From an uncultured Muribaculaceae bacterium (lineage in GTDB: Bacteria; Bacteroidota; Bacteroidia; Bacteroidales; Muribaculaceae), in contig CAJTYH010000001.1 in NCBI GenBank assembly GCA_910583675.1, positions 124,001-188,000 of the forward strand: a stretch of 64,000 nt of DNA, in the 5' to 3' direction. Shown one piece after another: positions 26,988-35,926 of the stretch; position 1 is the stretch's first letter, and each line of letters opens with the position of its first letter. The notes beneath the pieces were generated by a model, which worked only from the letters and a program-made list of their open reading frames with translations, ran no database searches and was not told the DNA's origin. Made by a program: the position numbers and the translations under genes.

Positions 26988-28700
26988 ATGAAAAGACTAC
27001 TACTCATGCTCTCCCTCGTCGTGGCTCTCGCCTCCACCGCCATGGCCACGGACAAGTTGGCTTATACCCTGACTTTCAACACGGGTTCTAATAATAGCAA
27101 TGTTTCCACGAACCTAAGTGATTATTTCTCAACTGAATCTCAGGCTTATGTGAATGGAATCACAGCTTCAACATCTGCCATTTATGGTACGGCAAAGGGA
27201 CTGCAACTCGGTTCTGCGAAAAAAGCTGGTACTTTTACTTTTTCTCTTTCAGATGCAGGTGCTGTCTCTGCAACAAAAATTGTAGTGACTGCAAAAAAGT
27301 ACAATGCTAAAGATAATAATTCTGCCACTTTTACTATCGGTTCACAAGAAGGAACTGTTACCCCAACTGGTACTGATGATGCAGCATACGAAATACTTCT
27401 TGATGGCTCAAAAATATCTTCCATCAGTATATCTACGACCCTCAGAGTTTGTTTTACAAAGGTTGAAGTATATGTTGCAGAAGGTGGTGACACTCCTGAT
27501 CCCACTCCTGTCGCTCCCGGACTTCCTGTCGTAAAATTTGGTGATATCACTGCTGACAACAACGGTGAATATCAGGTTGTGGCCGGTACCGAGGTTAATG
27601 TAACCTCTACAGGTGCAGAAAGCATTATCGTATCAAACACCACAGACGGCGAGCAGACAATTGAAGGAGATACATACAGCTTCACAGTTGACGCTGACGA
27701 AATGTATGAGTTCACCGGTGTGAACAGTGTCGGCTCTTCCGAGAAATTCACTGTTTCGTTTACTGTAGTAGAGGCTCCCAAGACCGGTGGTATCGTTTAC
27801 ACCCTTGTGAAATCCACAAGTGAGCTTGTTGCAGGTGAAACCTATGCTATCGCTTGTGCAGATAAAGGGGTAGCAATGAGCAGCGAGGCGCAGGCAAACT
27901 ATCGCCCCCAGATAGAAGTTTCTGTTGAAAACGGTTCTTTTGAAGCGAATGACAATATTCTGGCATTTGTCCTTGAAGGAGAATCCGGAAATTGGAATAT
28001 GAGTACACGTAACTATGCCGGTACAGACGGCTATTTTGACATGGGAAGTAAAGAGAGTGATAATTATTTGACTGTTGTCTCTTCTCCTTGCTCATGGTCA
28101 ATTGACATCAATGAGGCCGGCGATGCTGAGATCAAAAGCGCTTTTAATGCGAACACAACGAGATATGTGAAATATAATGCAAGCGCAAGCCGATTTGCAA
28201 CATATAAAAGCGGTCAGGCTGCTGTTCAGCTCTATCGCGAAGAGGTAGTGGCTCCTAAGATTTTCATCAATGAAGAAGAGGTATTTGCCGGACATGTGGT
28301 TGATCTGGTTGCCGGTGATAAGGTTATCATCCGCGGACATGAGGCAAACGAACTGCACTACAAGCTTGATGTCAATCTTGCCGGCATGCGTGCGCCTGCT
28401 ACCGATACTGAAGGCTGGGTAAAGCACGACAGCAACGAATTCACCTATGAGGTTCCCGAGGGATTTGAGAATATGTCTATCTCGCTTGCTGCCAAGGCTG
28501 TGAACAATGGCAAGGAGAGCACTCCTCTGCAGTTTACCGTAAGCGAAGGCACCAGCACGGGTATCAATGGCGTTGAGGCCGAGGATGCCGCAGCCAAGAC
28601 TGAATGGTTCACCATTCAGGGCGTGCGCGTAGCCGCACCCGCCGAAAGTGGCCTCTACATCCGCCGTCAAGGCTCAAAGGTAGAGAAGGTAGTGCTCTAA
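26988..28700 (+). CDS. Secreted protein of unknown function with a short C-terminal sorting-like tail
   Basis: 570 residues. The signal peptide is cleaved near AMA/TDK (residue ~21). Residues ~25-165 form a beta-sandwich-like domain rich in Ser, Thr and Asn, then a Pro-rich hinge (GGDTPDPTPVAPG), an Ig-like segment, and a domain starting GIVYTLVKSTSELVAGETYAI. The tail (GINGVEAED...WFTIQGVRVAAPAESGLYIRR) is the short form of the Bacteroidales C-terminal sorting tail. DNA between about 27060 and 28250 is clearly poorer in G and C than neighbouring genes, which hints at separate origin. No enzymatic motif was recognised. Confidence 0.8.
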   Translation: MKRLLLMLSLVVALASTAMATDKLAYTLTFNTGSNNSNVSTNLSDYFSTESQAYVNGITASTSAIYGTAKGLQLGSAKKAGTFTFSLSDAGAVSATKIVVTAKKYNAKDNNSATFTIGSQEGTVTPTGTDDAAYEILLDGSKISSISISTTLRVCFTKVEVYVAEGGDTPDPTPVAPGLPVVKFGDITADNNGEYQVVAGTEVNVTSTGAESIIVSNTTDGEQTIEGDTYSFTVDADEMYEFTGVNSVGSSEKFTVSFTVVEAPKTGGIVYTLVKSTSELVAGETYAIACADKGVAMSSEAQANYRPQIEVSVENGSFEANDNILAFVLEGESGNWNMSTRNYAGTDGYFDMGSKESDNYLTVVSSPCSWSIDINEAGDAEIKSAFNANTTRYVKYNASASRFATYKSGQAAVQLYREEVVAPKIFINEEEVFAGHVVDLVAGDKVIIRGHEANELHYKLDVNLAGMRAPATDTEGWVKHDSNEFTYEVPEGFENMSISLAAKAVNNGKESTPLQFTVSEGTSTGINGVEAEDAAAKTEWFTIQGVRVAAPAESGLYIRRQGSKVEKVVL

Positions 28701-28758
28701 GCAGCTATCAGAGTAATCAGAGGTCTCAGAGAAATCAGAGGCATCTAAGTTAGATGCC

Positions 28759-28827
28759 ATCAGAGCTATCAGAGGAATCAGAGCCATCAGCAAATTTGAT
28801 GGCTCTGATTCCTCTGATAGCTCTGAT
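28759..28827. repeat. 30-bp perfect inverted repeat built of TCAGAG motifs (left repeat array)
   Basis: Arms 28759-28788 and 28798-28827 are exact reverse complements with a 9-base loop. Each arm is made of TCAGAG hexamers spaced 9-11 bp apart. More TCAGAG units lead up to it from 28706, along with a small GCATCT/AGATGC hairpin (28741-28757). T-rich sequence follows the right arm, so it may also end transcription of the upstream gene. The array lies directly before the four-helix-bundle gene. Confidence 0.85.
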
Positions 28828-28868
28828 TTTTCTTGTTTTCCCTGATTTTCCGCTTTTTTGAGGATTTA

Positions 28869-28900
28869 TTTGCGTAATTCGCTGGGGGTGATTATATTTG
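28869..28900 (+). promoter_or_regulatory. Promoter of the four-helix-bundle gene
   Basis: TTTG at 28869-28872 and TATATTTG at 28893-28900 match both Bacteroidetes elements with the same spacing as at the CobW and pnp promoters. Confidence 0.7.
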
Positions 28901-28942
28901 TGGAGGCGGCTTTGCCTTGAATCACCTAAAGTATTGCGCATT

Positions 28943-29518
28943 ATGGGAAACCGGGAGTTTATACCCCAGCATGGGGCTTACGAAAATTGGAATGTGTATA
29001 AGCTCTCGCTTATAATCCTGGATATCACCAACTATTTCGCCAATGCCTACCTGCATCGCACAGACCGCACAATAGGGCAGATGGAGCAAGCGGCGCGTAG
29101 CGGCAAACAGAACATCGTGGAGGGGGCGTGTGCGGCTGCAACCTCGCGTGAGACTGAGATCAAGCTCACCAATGTGGCCAAGGCCAGCCTAAAGGAGCTG
29201 CTTGAGGATTACAGGGATTATCTGAGGTTTCACAATCTTGAACTTTGGGACAAGAACGATTCCCGCACCATCGCTGTAAGGCGCTTTTCAAAGACGCATG
29301 ACACTCCGCAGGTTTACGTAGACAAATGCCGTGAGCGCTCCCCGGAGACAATATGCAATATCGCCATAACGCTGTTGCATCAACTTGACTACATGCTCTA
29401 TTGTGTCATAGAGCGTGCCAAGCAGCGCTTTCTGGAGCAGGGCGGCATTCGCGAGGAGATGACCCGCGCAAGGATTGAGGAAAGAAATCGCAGGAAAAAG
29501 AAGCCGCCTTACAATTAG
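28943..29518 (+). CDS. Four-helix-bundle suffix-domain protein (23S IVS/S23-like), repeat-flanked
   Basis: 191 residues starting at the ATG at 28943; the open frame upstream (from 28898) overlaps the promoter. The sequence is all-helical and matches the four-helix-bundle family related to proteins of 23S rRNA intervening sequences: ENWNVYKLSLIILDITNYFANAYL for helix 1, RTIGQMEQAARSGKQNIVEGACAAATSRETEIKLTNVAKASLKELLEDY for helices 2-3, then a suffix part with ICNIAITLLHQLDYML and a very basic C-terminus (RARIEERNRRKKK). The fold resembles Avd of diversity-generating retroelements, but no reverse transcriptase is present here. TCAGAG palindromic arrays lie on both sides. A nucleic-acid-related role is inferred; the function is unknown. 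Confidence 0.8.
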   Translation: MGNREFIPQHGAYENWNVYKLSLIILDITNYFANAYLHRTDRTIGQMEQAARSGKQNIVEGACAAATSRETEIKLTNVAKASLKELLEDYRDYLRFHNLELWDKNDSRTIAVRRFSKTHDTPQVYVDKCRERSPETICNIAITLLHQLDYMLYCVIERAKQRFLEQGGIREEMTRARIEERNRRKKKPPYN

Positions 29519-29554
29519 TAATTAGTAATTGACTGGTGGGGGAGCTGAAGGCGG

Positions 29555-29755
29555 AGGCTCAGAGAAATCAGAGCCATCAGGAGAGGGCTTAGGAGGTGGG
29601 CATCAGAGAAATCAGAGGCATTAGAGCTATCAAGATCACTGATGCCTCTGATTTCTCTGATAACTCTGATGGCTCTGATCCTCTGAGTAGATTCCTCTGA
29701 TAGCCTTTGCGGCCTTGGGTAGATGCCTCTGAGATCTCTGATGGCTCTGATTTCC
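29555..29755. repeat. TCAGAG/CTCTGA palindromic repeat array (right side of the four-helix-bundle gene)
   Basis: About 200 bp of degenerate TCAGAG units, first in plus then in minus orientation, giving nested inverted repeats. The best is 20 bp and perfect (29602-29621 with 29642-29661). Outer units around 29563-29578 and 29730-29745 also pair. The unit is the same as in the array at 28706-28827. Confidence 0.8.
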
Positions 29756-29778
29756 TGCTCTTCTGCTCCTTTTCTCAA

Positions 29779-29800
29779 TTTCTTAATTTCTCAACTTCTT
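29779..29800. repeat. 22-bp dispersed repeat, copy 1
   Basis: A pyrimidine-rich 22-mer identical to 41741-41762 (inside the purF homologue's 3' end) and, in reverse complement, to 59475-59496. The match to 41738-41763 extends to 25 bp. It directly follows the TCAGAG array. Confidence 0.85.
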
Positions 29801-29827
29801 CTTTTCTCCCACCGGGATTTCCGGCAG

Positions 29828-29859
29828 TTTGGCGGATTCGGGGATTTTTCGTATCTTTG
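29828..29859 (+). promoter_or_regulatory. pnp promoter
   Basis: TTTG at 29828-29831 and TATCTTTG at 29852-29859, with the standard spacing. The leader to the ATG at 29896 is about 30 nt. Confidence 0.75.
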
Positions 29860-29895
29860 CGCGATTTATAGCGATTAAAAATTTTTTAGATACAC

Positions 29896-32175
29896 ATGAA
29901 CCCGATTAAGAAGACCATCACTCTGCCCGACGGAAGAGAGATTACCCTCGAAACAGGCAAGTTGGCCAAGCAGGCTGATGGAGCAGTGGAGCTGCGCATG
30001 GGCAATACCATGCTGTTGGCCACTATTGTTTCCGCAAAGGAAGCAGGTGAAGGGGTGGACTTTATGCCCCTTACCGTAGACTACAAAGAAAAATTCTCAT
30101 CAGCAGGCCGTTTCCCAGGCGGTTTCCTCAAGCGCGAGGGTCGTGCTTCGGACTATGAAGTCCTTACATCCCGCCTCGTAGACCGCGTGATGCGTCCGCT
30201 GTTCCCCGATAACTATCATGCCGAGACTTTCGTGAACATAACCATGTTCTCGGCAGACGGTGAAGAGATGCCCGACGCGCTTGCCGGCCTCGCCGCTTCC
30301 GCAGCCATCACATGCAGCGACATTCCCTTCAACGGCCCTATCTCCGAGGTGCGTGTTGCCCGCGTAGACGGCCAGTTTGTAATCGATCCCACCTTCAAGC
30401 AGCTTGAGCGTGCCGACATGGAACTGATGGTCGGTGCCACAGCCGAGAACATCATGATGGTGGAGGGTGAAATGAACGAGGTATCGGAAGCCGAACTTCT
30501 GGAAGCCCTCAAATTCGCCCACGAGGAGATCAAGAAACATTGCGCCGTTCAGCTTGAGCTGGCCGAGGCCGCCGGTAAGACTGTAAAGCGCGAGTACAAC
30601 CACGAAGTCAACGACGAGGATCTGCGCAAGGACGTGCACGACAAGTGCTACGACAAGGCTTACGCCGTGGCAAAGGCCGGCTGTGCCGACAAGCACTGGC
30701 GTCAGGACTCGTTTGACGCAATCTGCGACGAATATATCGAATCACTTCCCGAAGAGACCCGCGACGAGAAGACCCCGCTGGTTAAGCGCTACTACCACGA
30801 CGTGGAGCGCGAGGCGGTGCGTCGCTGCATCCTTGACGAGGGCATCCGTCTGGATGGTCGCAAGACCACCGAGATCCGCCCCATCTGGTGCGAGGTGGAC
30901 TATGTGCCCGGCCCTCACGGATCGGCCGTGTTCACCCGTGGCGAGACGCAGTCGCTCGCTACCGTGACCCTCGGAACGAAACTTGACGAGAAGATCCTTG
31001 ACGACGTGCTCAACCAGGGTCGCGAACGTTTCCTTCTCCACTACAACTTCCCCCCCTTCTCCACCGGTGAGGCTCGTCCGACCCGTGGTGTAGGACGCCG
31101 CGAGATCGGCCATGGCAACCTTGCCCATCGCGCCATCAAGCGCATGTTCCCCGACGACTTCCCCTACGTATGCCGCGTGGTGAGCGACATTCTGGAGTCC
31201 AACGGATCATCATCCATGGCTACCGTATGTGCCGGCACTCTCGCCCTGCTTGACGCGGGTGTGAAGATGCGCCGTCCCGTCAGCGGCATCGCCATGGGTC
31301 TTATCACCGACAACGCCACAGGCCAGTATGCCATCCTGAGCGACATCCTCGGCGACGAGGATCACCTCGGCGACATGGATTTCAAGGTGACCGGTACCCG
31401 CGAGGGCATCACTGCAACCCAGATGGACATCAAGTGCGACGGTCTGAGTTACGAAGTGCTTGAGCGTGCACTCAACCAGGCACGTGAAGGCCGTCTCCAC
31501 ATACTTGACATCATAGAGGAAACCATCCCCGCACCCCGCGAGGACTACAAGCCTCATGTGCCCCGCATCGTCACCATGACGATACCCAAGGAGCTTATCG
31601 GTGCCGTGATAGGCCCGGGCGGAAAGATCATACAGGGTATCCAGGAAGCATCCGGCGCTACGGTAAGCATAGACGAGATCGCAGAAGGCGGCTACATAGA
31701 GGTAGCGGCTCCCGACAAGGCATCCATCGACAAGGCACTCGAGATGATCAACGCCATCGTGGAACTTCCCGAAGAGGGCAAGACCTACACCGGGAAGGTG
31801 CAGACCATACAGGACTTCGGTGCTTTCGTAGAGTTCATGCCCAATCGCGACGGCCTGCTCCATATCTCCGAGATCTCCTGGGAGCGTCTTCCCGACATGG
31901 AGGCTTCCGGCCTCAAGGAAGGTGACCAGGTCACTGTCAAGCTCATTGAGATAGACAAGAAGACCGGCAAGTACCGCCTCTCCATGCGTGCCCTCCAGCC
32001 CAAGCCGGAAGGATACGTGGAGCCGGAACCCCGTCAGCGCGGCCCGCGCCGCGAGGGTGGCGACCGCCCCCGTCGTGACGGTGACCGTGGAGACCGTCGT
32101 CCGCGCCGCGAAGGTAGCGACCGCGGCCCCCGCCGTGAGGGCGATCGCGGAGAGCGTCCCCGCAACCGCGAGTGA
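29896..32175 (+). CDS. pnp: Polynucleotide phosphorylase
   Basis: 759 residues. Two RNase PH domains (about 10-145 and 315-460), an all-alpha linker between them, a KH domain (about 555-620, with GPGGKIIQGI) and an S1 RNA-binding domain (about 635-705). The enzyme degrades RNA 3' to 5' with phosphate in the cytoplasm. After residue ~712 a tail rich in Arg, Gly and Asp (repeated RRxGDRGxR-like units) extends the usual ~700-residue protein; such tails are common in Bacteroidetes RNA-binding proteins and may help bind RNA. It is a single-gene unit with its own promoter and terminator. Confidence 0.97.
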   Translation: MNPIKKTITLPDGREITLETGKLAKQADGAVELRMGNTMLLATIVSAKEAGEGVDFMPLTVDYKEKFSSAGRFPGGFLKREGRASDYEVLTSRLVDRVMRPLFPDNYHAETFVNITMFSADGEEMPDALAGLAASAAITCSDIPFNGPISEVRVARVDGQFVIDPTFKQLERADMELMVGATAENIMMVEGEMNEVSEAELLEALKFAHEEIKKHCAVQLELAEAAGKTVKREYNHEVNDEDLRKDVHDKCYDKAYAVAKAGCADKHWRQDSFDAICDEYIESLPEETRDEKTPLVKRYYHDVEREAVRRCILDEGIRLDGRKTTEIRPIWCEVDYVPGPHGSAVFTRGETQSLATVTLGTKLDEKILDDVLNQGRERFLLHYNFPPFSTGEARPTRGVGRREIGHGNLAHRAIKRMFPDDFPYVCRVVSDILESNGSSSMATVCAGTLALLDAGVKMRRPVSGIAMGLITDNATGQYAILSDILGDEDHLGDMDFKVTGTREGITATQMDIKCDGLSYEVLERALNQAREGRLHILDIIEETIPAPREDYKPHVPRIVTMTIPKELIGAVIGPGGKIIQGIQEASGATVSIDEIAEGGYIEVAAPDKASIDKALEMINAIVELPEEGKTYTGKVQTIQDFGAFVEFMPNRDGLLHISEISWERLPDMEASGLKEGDQVTVKLIEIDKKTGKYRLSMRALQPKPEGYVEPEPRQRGPRREGGDRPRRDGDRGDRRPRREGSDRGPRREGDRGERPRNRE

Positions 32176-32213
32176 TCCTGTCAGTGCAAACGCCATAACA
32201 TCCCTATAATTCC

Positions 32214-32243
32214 GACCCGAGGCAATTTCCTTTGCCCCGGGTC
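32214..32243 (+). terminator. pnp terminator
   Basis: A 12-bp stem with one mismatch (32214-32225 with 32232-32243), short loop, followed by AA and a run of seven T. Confidence 0.88.
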
Positions 32244-32348
32244 AATTTTTTTATGGCTTTATCATGCCGTGTAGCGCGTGTAGTGGCATTTTGGGCTAAA
32301 TTTTGGGTACGGCTCGTGCAAAAATGATTGAATTAAATAAAAAAGATG

Positions 32349-32356
32349 TATATTTG
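32349..32356 (+). promoter_or_regulatory. -7 element of the large surface protein gene at 32458
   Basis: TATATTTG, with TTG at 32328-32330 upstream. The untranslated leader is close to 95 nt. Confidence 0.6.
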
Positions 32357-32457
32357 CAAACATACAGGCTGTGATCTTGACTTTTTGCAATCACATTAAC
32401 CCTTAATCGTCTGCTGATATCCAACCATTGAAACAATCATTTTACAATACAGTGCTT

Positions 32458-35400
32458 ATGAGAAAAAAGTTTACTTATCTGCTGGCAGGAGTGCTCACTT
32501 TCGGTGGCATGTCTGCCCTTGCGTTGTCTCCGGAAGCATCCGGTGCACAGCCCGCACCGGCAAAAGTGGCCTCCGAGGAAGAGCAGCCTCTAGAACCGGA
32601 TGATGTCTCAGACCTTTCCATATCCTGGAATATCCTTGAAGGAGGTTTTGACATTTCAATGACGGCTCCTACCAAGGGATCATATTATGACTGGGACAAC
32701 TATACCACTGTTACCGGAGACCTTACCGAGATCGAAAAGATCGAGTTCTGCCTTGACAAGGGATATTGGGATGATCCGGAGGTGCTCCATACTTTCAATA
32801 ATCCGGCTCCCGGAGAGGTGCTTTCCTATCGTGAGACTTCGTTGGAGAAAGGCCAGAAATATGACTTCACGGTTGTGGTCTATGCTAATGGCGTGAAATC
32901 CGGAGGCAGTGGCGTTTCTGAAGTGCTTGCGGGGGGCGTTCCCGCCGCTGTCACCGGCGTTAAGGTGGAGACGGACAAGGGACAGATGCCTGTGAAGGTC
33001 ACTTTTACCGCACCTTCCACTTATGCCGGAAGCGATATCGCCATCCCTTCGCTTGAAAAGGTCGTGCTTTCTAAGCCAGGGGGATGGTACAGCGATCCCG
33101 AGGAACTCGCCGTATTGACCGAGGTGGAGCCTGGAAAGGAGTATACCATGACCGTGGACAAGGAAGGTGTCAAAGGCACAGCTACATGGGAACTTGTGGC
33201 TTATGGTGGCGACGGAGTCTCGGACAAGACCGAGGTAAAGGTCTACATAGGGGTTGATACTCCCGGGATGGTACAGGCGTTCAACGCCGTGGAACAGCCC
33301 GATGGCAATGTGATCCTCACATGGGAGGCACCTGCATCCGGAGCCAACAACGGGTATTTCGAACGCGACCAGCTGAAGTATACCGTCATAGTAAAAACTC
33401 CCGGTTCAAACTCCTGGAGCGAGAACTCAACAGTCCTTTCGGAGAATCAGACGGAATGCAGCTATCTGTACGAGTGCTCCGTAGAGGAGCCTTCAAAGCT
33501 GCGCTTTGCCGTCAAGGCATCGACTGAGGCCGGTCTGGGCGTGGAGGCCAACAGCCCCTATATCATAATAGGCCCGTCGCTCGCGCTTCCGTTTGCCGAG
33601 TCGTTTGACACCAAGGTCAGCGACTATCAATGGGGTGCGGAACACTTGTGGGGCACTTCCACCAACTGTACCGCAACCTTCCCGCCGGAATGGCGCGTGA
33701 GCAACTACACATACGTAGGCAATACTCAGGTGAAGCCCGAGTCTGAGGAGGGCGGTTTCATGTACATAGATTTCTATGACTATACCCCCATTTCCGATTT
33801 CTGGCTCACGTCCTCCAAGATAAATGTGGAGGGAGAGGCAGCCGTGGCACTTACGTATAGCTTCTATGTGCCGGATGCCAGCGCCGGGAATACCGGTGTC
33901 GGAGCAGAAATAAGTTTCGACAACGGCAAGACGTACACTCAGCTCCATTACGCGAAGTTCTCCGATGTTCAGACCAAGGGGTGGAACAAGGCTACAGCCG
34001 AGGCGTTGGTGCCCGAAGGTGCCAAGGATGCAGTGGTACGTTTCGTGGCAAACAATGATCCAAAGGCCATATGCGTTATCATAGATGCCGTTTCCCTCAA
34101 GGCTGCCGAGGCTCCTGTCGAAGTTTATCCCTCCTCTGTGACGGACTTCACTGCCGCTATGAACAGCGAAAAAGGATGTCTGGAAGTAAGGCTCACCGCT
34201 CCGACTCATTCGCATCCCTCTCTTGGGGACGTGAACAATGAGCCACTTAAGGCTATTTCACGCATAGATCTCTGGCGCCAAATCGGTTATGACGACTTCG
34301 TTCTGGTGCATACGTTCGAGAATCCCGCTCCAGGCGAGGAGCTTATCTATGAGGATACCGATCTTGAGAAAGGTGGCGCATACCGTTACAAGGCTGTCGT
34401 ATACGTTGGCCAGCTGTGTGACTATGGCAACTATACGGATGAATCCGTGATGATAGGCCAGGTGCCGGGTGAGGTCACTGAGCTGACGGGAGCATCCACA
34501 CAGGGTATGGCTCCGGTAGTACTCAGCTTCCGCACACCGGAGCTTGACAACCGTGAACAGCCTCTGGAGAAGGTAGTTGCAGTGGCAATCAACAGATACA
34601 ATTCCGATACGTTCGTATGGGATGAGATAGGCCGTCTTACAGAAGGGCTTGAACCTGGAAAGGTTTATACCTACAGTGATGCAGACGTGACCGTTGGCAA
34701 CATCTACGAATACCGTGTGATCGTGTATGGCACTGCAGGAAATTCCTACGGCGTGTCTTGCTCGGTGTTCGTGGGCATGGACGAACCAGTGGAGCCTTCC
34801 GACCTGGTCGCCACTCTGGGTGAGGACGGACATGTCACACTCAGTTGGACAGCTCCTACGGAAGGACGCAACGGCGGCTATATTGACGTAGACCACCTTA
34901 CCTACGTCGTGCAGCGCGGTAATGGTTACAGCGACTATGATGCCATAATGTTGACAAATGATCTCAAAGAGACTACTTTCACTGATCCGACCGAATTCGG
35001 CGACGAGGAGATAGTGAAATATTTCGTAAAGGCTGTAAGCAACGGCATGGCCGGATATTCGGCAATATCAAACCAGTTGCTTGTGGGCAATCCTTCAGCG
35101 TTGCCGTTCATAGAGAATTTCGATACCAAGGTCGGCGACTACATACAGGCAGACCACTCCAGCTGGACGATGACGAGCAGCGAGCCTTCTTCCGTGTGGG
35201 CTTTTGCCGAAATGGCATATTTCATCAACGAGGGACAGGTGCTCCCGGTTGATGGCGGCAACGGACTGGCATATGCATACTACGGACATTACTCCACAAG
35301 CGAGCGCGACGATTACCTCACCTCCGGCAATATGGATGTGACTTCCGCCACTGCTCCGCAGGTGACTTTCAATGTCTACGGTGTCCCCGGCACATACGCC

Positions 35401-35838
35401 CACTCACTTGACGTGAAGGTGTCGTTTGACGGTGACGACTTCACCAGCCTGCAGAAGTATGTGTATTACCTCGATTTCGATGAGGAGGGTTGGCACAATT
35501 TCACCCTCCCGATCAACAAGCCCGAGGGTGCAAGGAAGATGCAGATACAGTTCCATGCCCACAAGGCGCCCTATTCCTGCAGCGTTGCCATAGACAACAT
35601 CCGCGTGGAGGGTGAAGGCAGCGGTATCGCTTCAGTAACTCCGCTTTCCGGTGCGATGGTGGCATCGGTGGATGGCAGCATCGTTGTGGTTGGAGCAGAC
35701 GCTGAGGAAGCAGTTGTGGTTGCAGATATGGCAGGACGCATCGTCCACACAGGCTACGGCGACTGCAAGGTGCCCGTGGCTGCCGGTACCTACATCGTAA
35801 AGGTGGGTGCCGCTTCTGTGAAACTTCTTGTAAAATAA
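32458..35838 (+). CDS. Large surface protein with fibronectin-type and cleaved-adhesin (choice-of-anchor J) domains
   Basis: 1126 residues from the ATG at 32458, which gives a signal peptide; the upstream in-frame ATG at 32428 only adds ten residues. Repeated Ig/fibronectin-like modules alternate (for example at about 280-375 and 780-870, each with GxVxLxWxAPxxGxNxGY). Two cleaved-adhesin modules start at LPFAESFDTK (about 380) and LPFIENFDTK (about 890), the type found in gingipain adhesin regions. The last ~75 residues are a T9SS-like C-terminal domain (VVVADMAGRIVHTG, then AGTYIVKVG). No catalytic domain is visible, so adhesion or glycan binding is likely. The next gene encodes a related protein in the same direction. 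Confidence 0.85.
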   Translation: MRKKFTYLLAGVLTFGGMSALALSPEASGAQPAPAKVASEEEQPLEPDDVSDLSISWNILEGGFDISMTAPTKGSYYDWDNYTTVTGDLTEIEKIEFCLDKGYWDDPEVLHTFNNPAPGEVLSYRETSLEKGQKYDFTVVVYANGVKSGGSGVSEVLAGGVPAAVTGVKVETDKGQMPVKVTFTAPSTYAGSDIAIPSLEKVVLSKPGGWYSDPEELAVLTEVEPGKEYTMTVDKEGVKGTATWELVAYGGDGVSDKTEVKVYIGVDTPGMVQAFNAVEQPDGNVILTWEAPASGANNGYFERDQLKYTVIVKTPGSNSWSENSTVLSENQTECSYLYECSVEEPSKLRFAVKASTEAGLGVEANSPYIIIGPSLALPFAESFDTKVSDYQWGAEHLWGTSTNCTATFPPEWRVSNYTYVGNTQVKPESEEGGFMYIDFYDYTPISDFWLTSSKINVEGEAAVALTYSFYVPDASAGNTGVGAEISFDNGKTYTQLHYAKFSDVQTKGWNKATAEALVPEGAKDAVVRFVANNDPKAICVIIDAVSLKAAEAPVEVYPSSVTDFTAAMNSEKGCLEVRLTAPTHSHPSLGDVNNEPLKAISRIDLWRQIGYDDFVLVHTFENPAPGEELIYEDTDLEKGGAYRYKAVVYVGQLCDYGNYTDESVMIGQVPGEVTELTGASTQGMAPVVLSFRTPELDNREQPLEKVVAVAINRYNSDTFVWDEIGRLTEGLEPGKVYTYSDADVTVGNIYEYRVIVYGTAGNSYGVSCSVFVGMDEPVEPSDLVATLGEDGHVTLSWTAPTEGRNGGYIDVDHLTYVVQRGNGYSDYDAIMLTNDLKETTFTDPTEFGDEEIVKYFVKAVSNGMAGYSAISNQLLVGNPSALPFIENFDTKVGDYIQADHSSWTMTSSEPSSVWAFAEMAYFINEGQVLPVDGGNGLAYAYYGHYSTSERDDYLTSGNMDVTSATAPQVTFNVYGVPGTYAHSLDVKVSFDGDDFTSLQKYVYYLDFDEEGWHNFTLPINKPEGARKMQIQFHAHKAPYSCSVAIDNIRVEGEGSGIASVTPLSGAMVASVDGSIVVVGADAEEAVVVADMAGRIVHTGYGDCKVPVAAGTYIVKVGAASVKLLVK

Positions 35839-35926
35839 GACTCTATTCAATATGGCAGCGCAGGGAAACTGGCGTGTTTCCTTGCGTTGCCTGTTTCATA
35901 ATTTGTTGTTTTTTAATGGTTGTATT

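Noticed and set aside
28943..29518. Diversity-generating retroelement accessory gene (Avd)
   Set aside because: The fold is similar, but there is no reverse transcriptase, template repeat or variable repeat in the window.
28706..29760. CRISPR-like repeats
   Set aside because: The TCAGAG units are only 6-10 bp, irregularly spaced, in both orientations, without spacers of fixed length and without cas genes.
31210..32196. 328-residue minus-strand frame
   Set aside because: Antisense to pnp, and driven by its repetitive Arg/Gly-coding tail.
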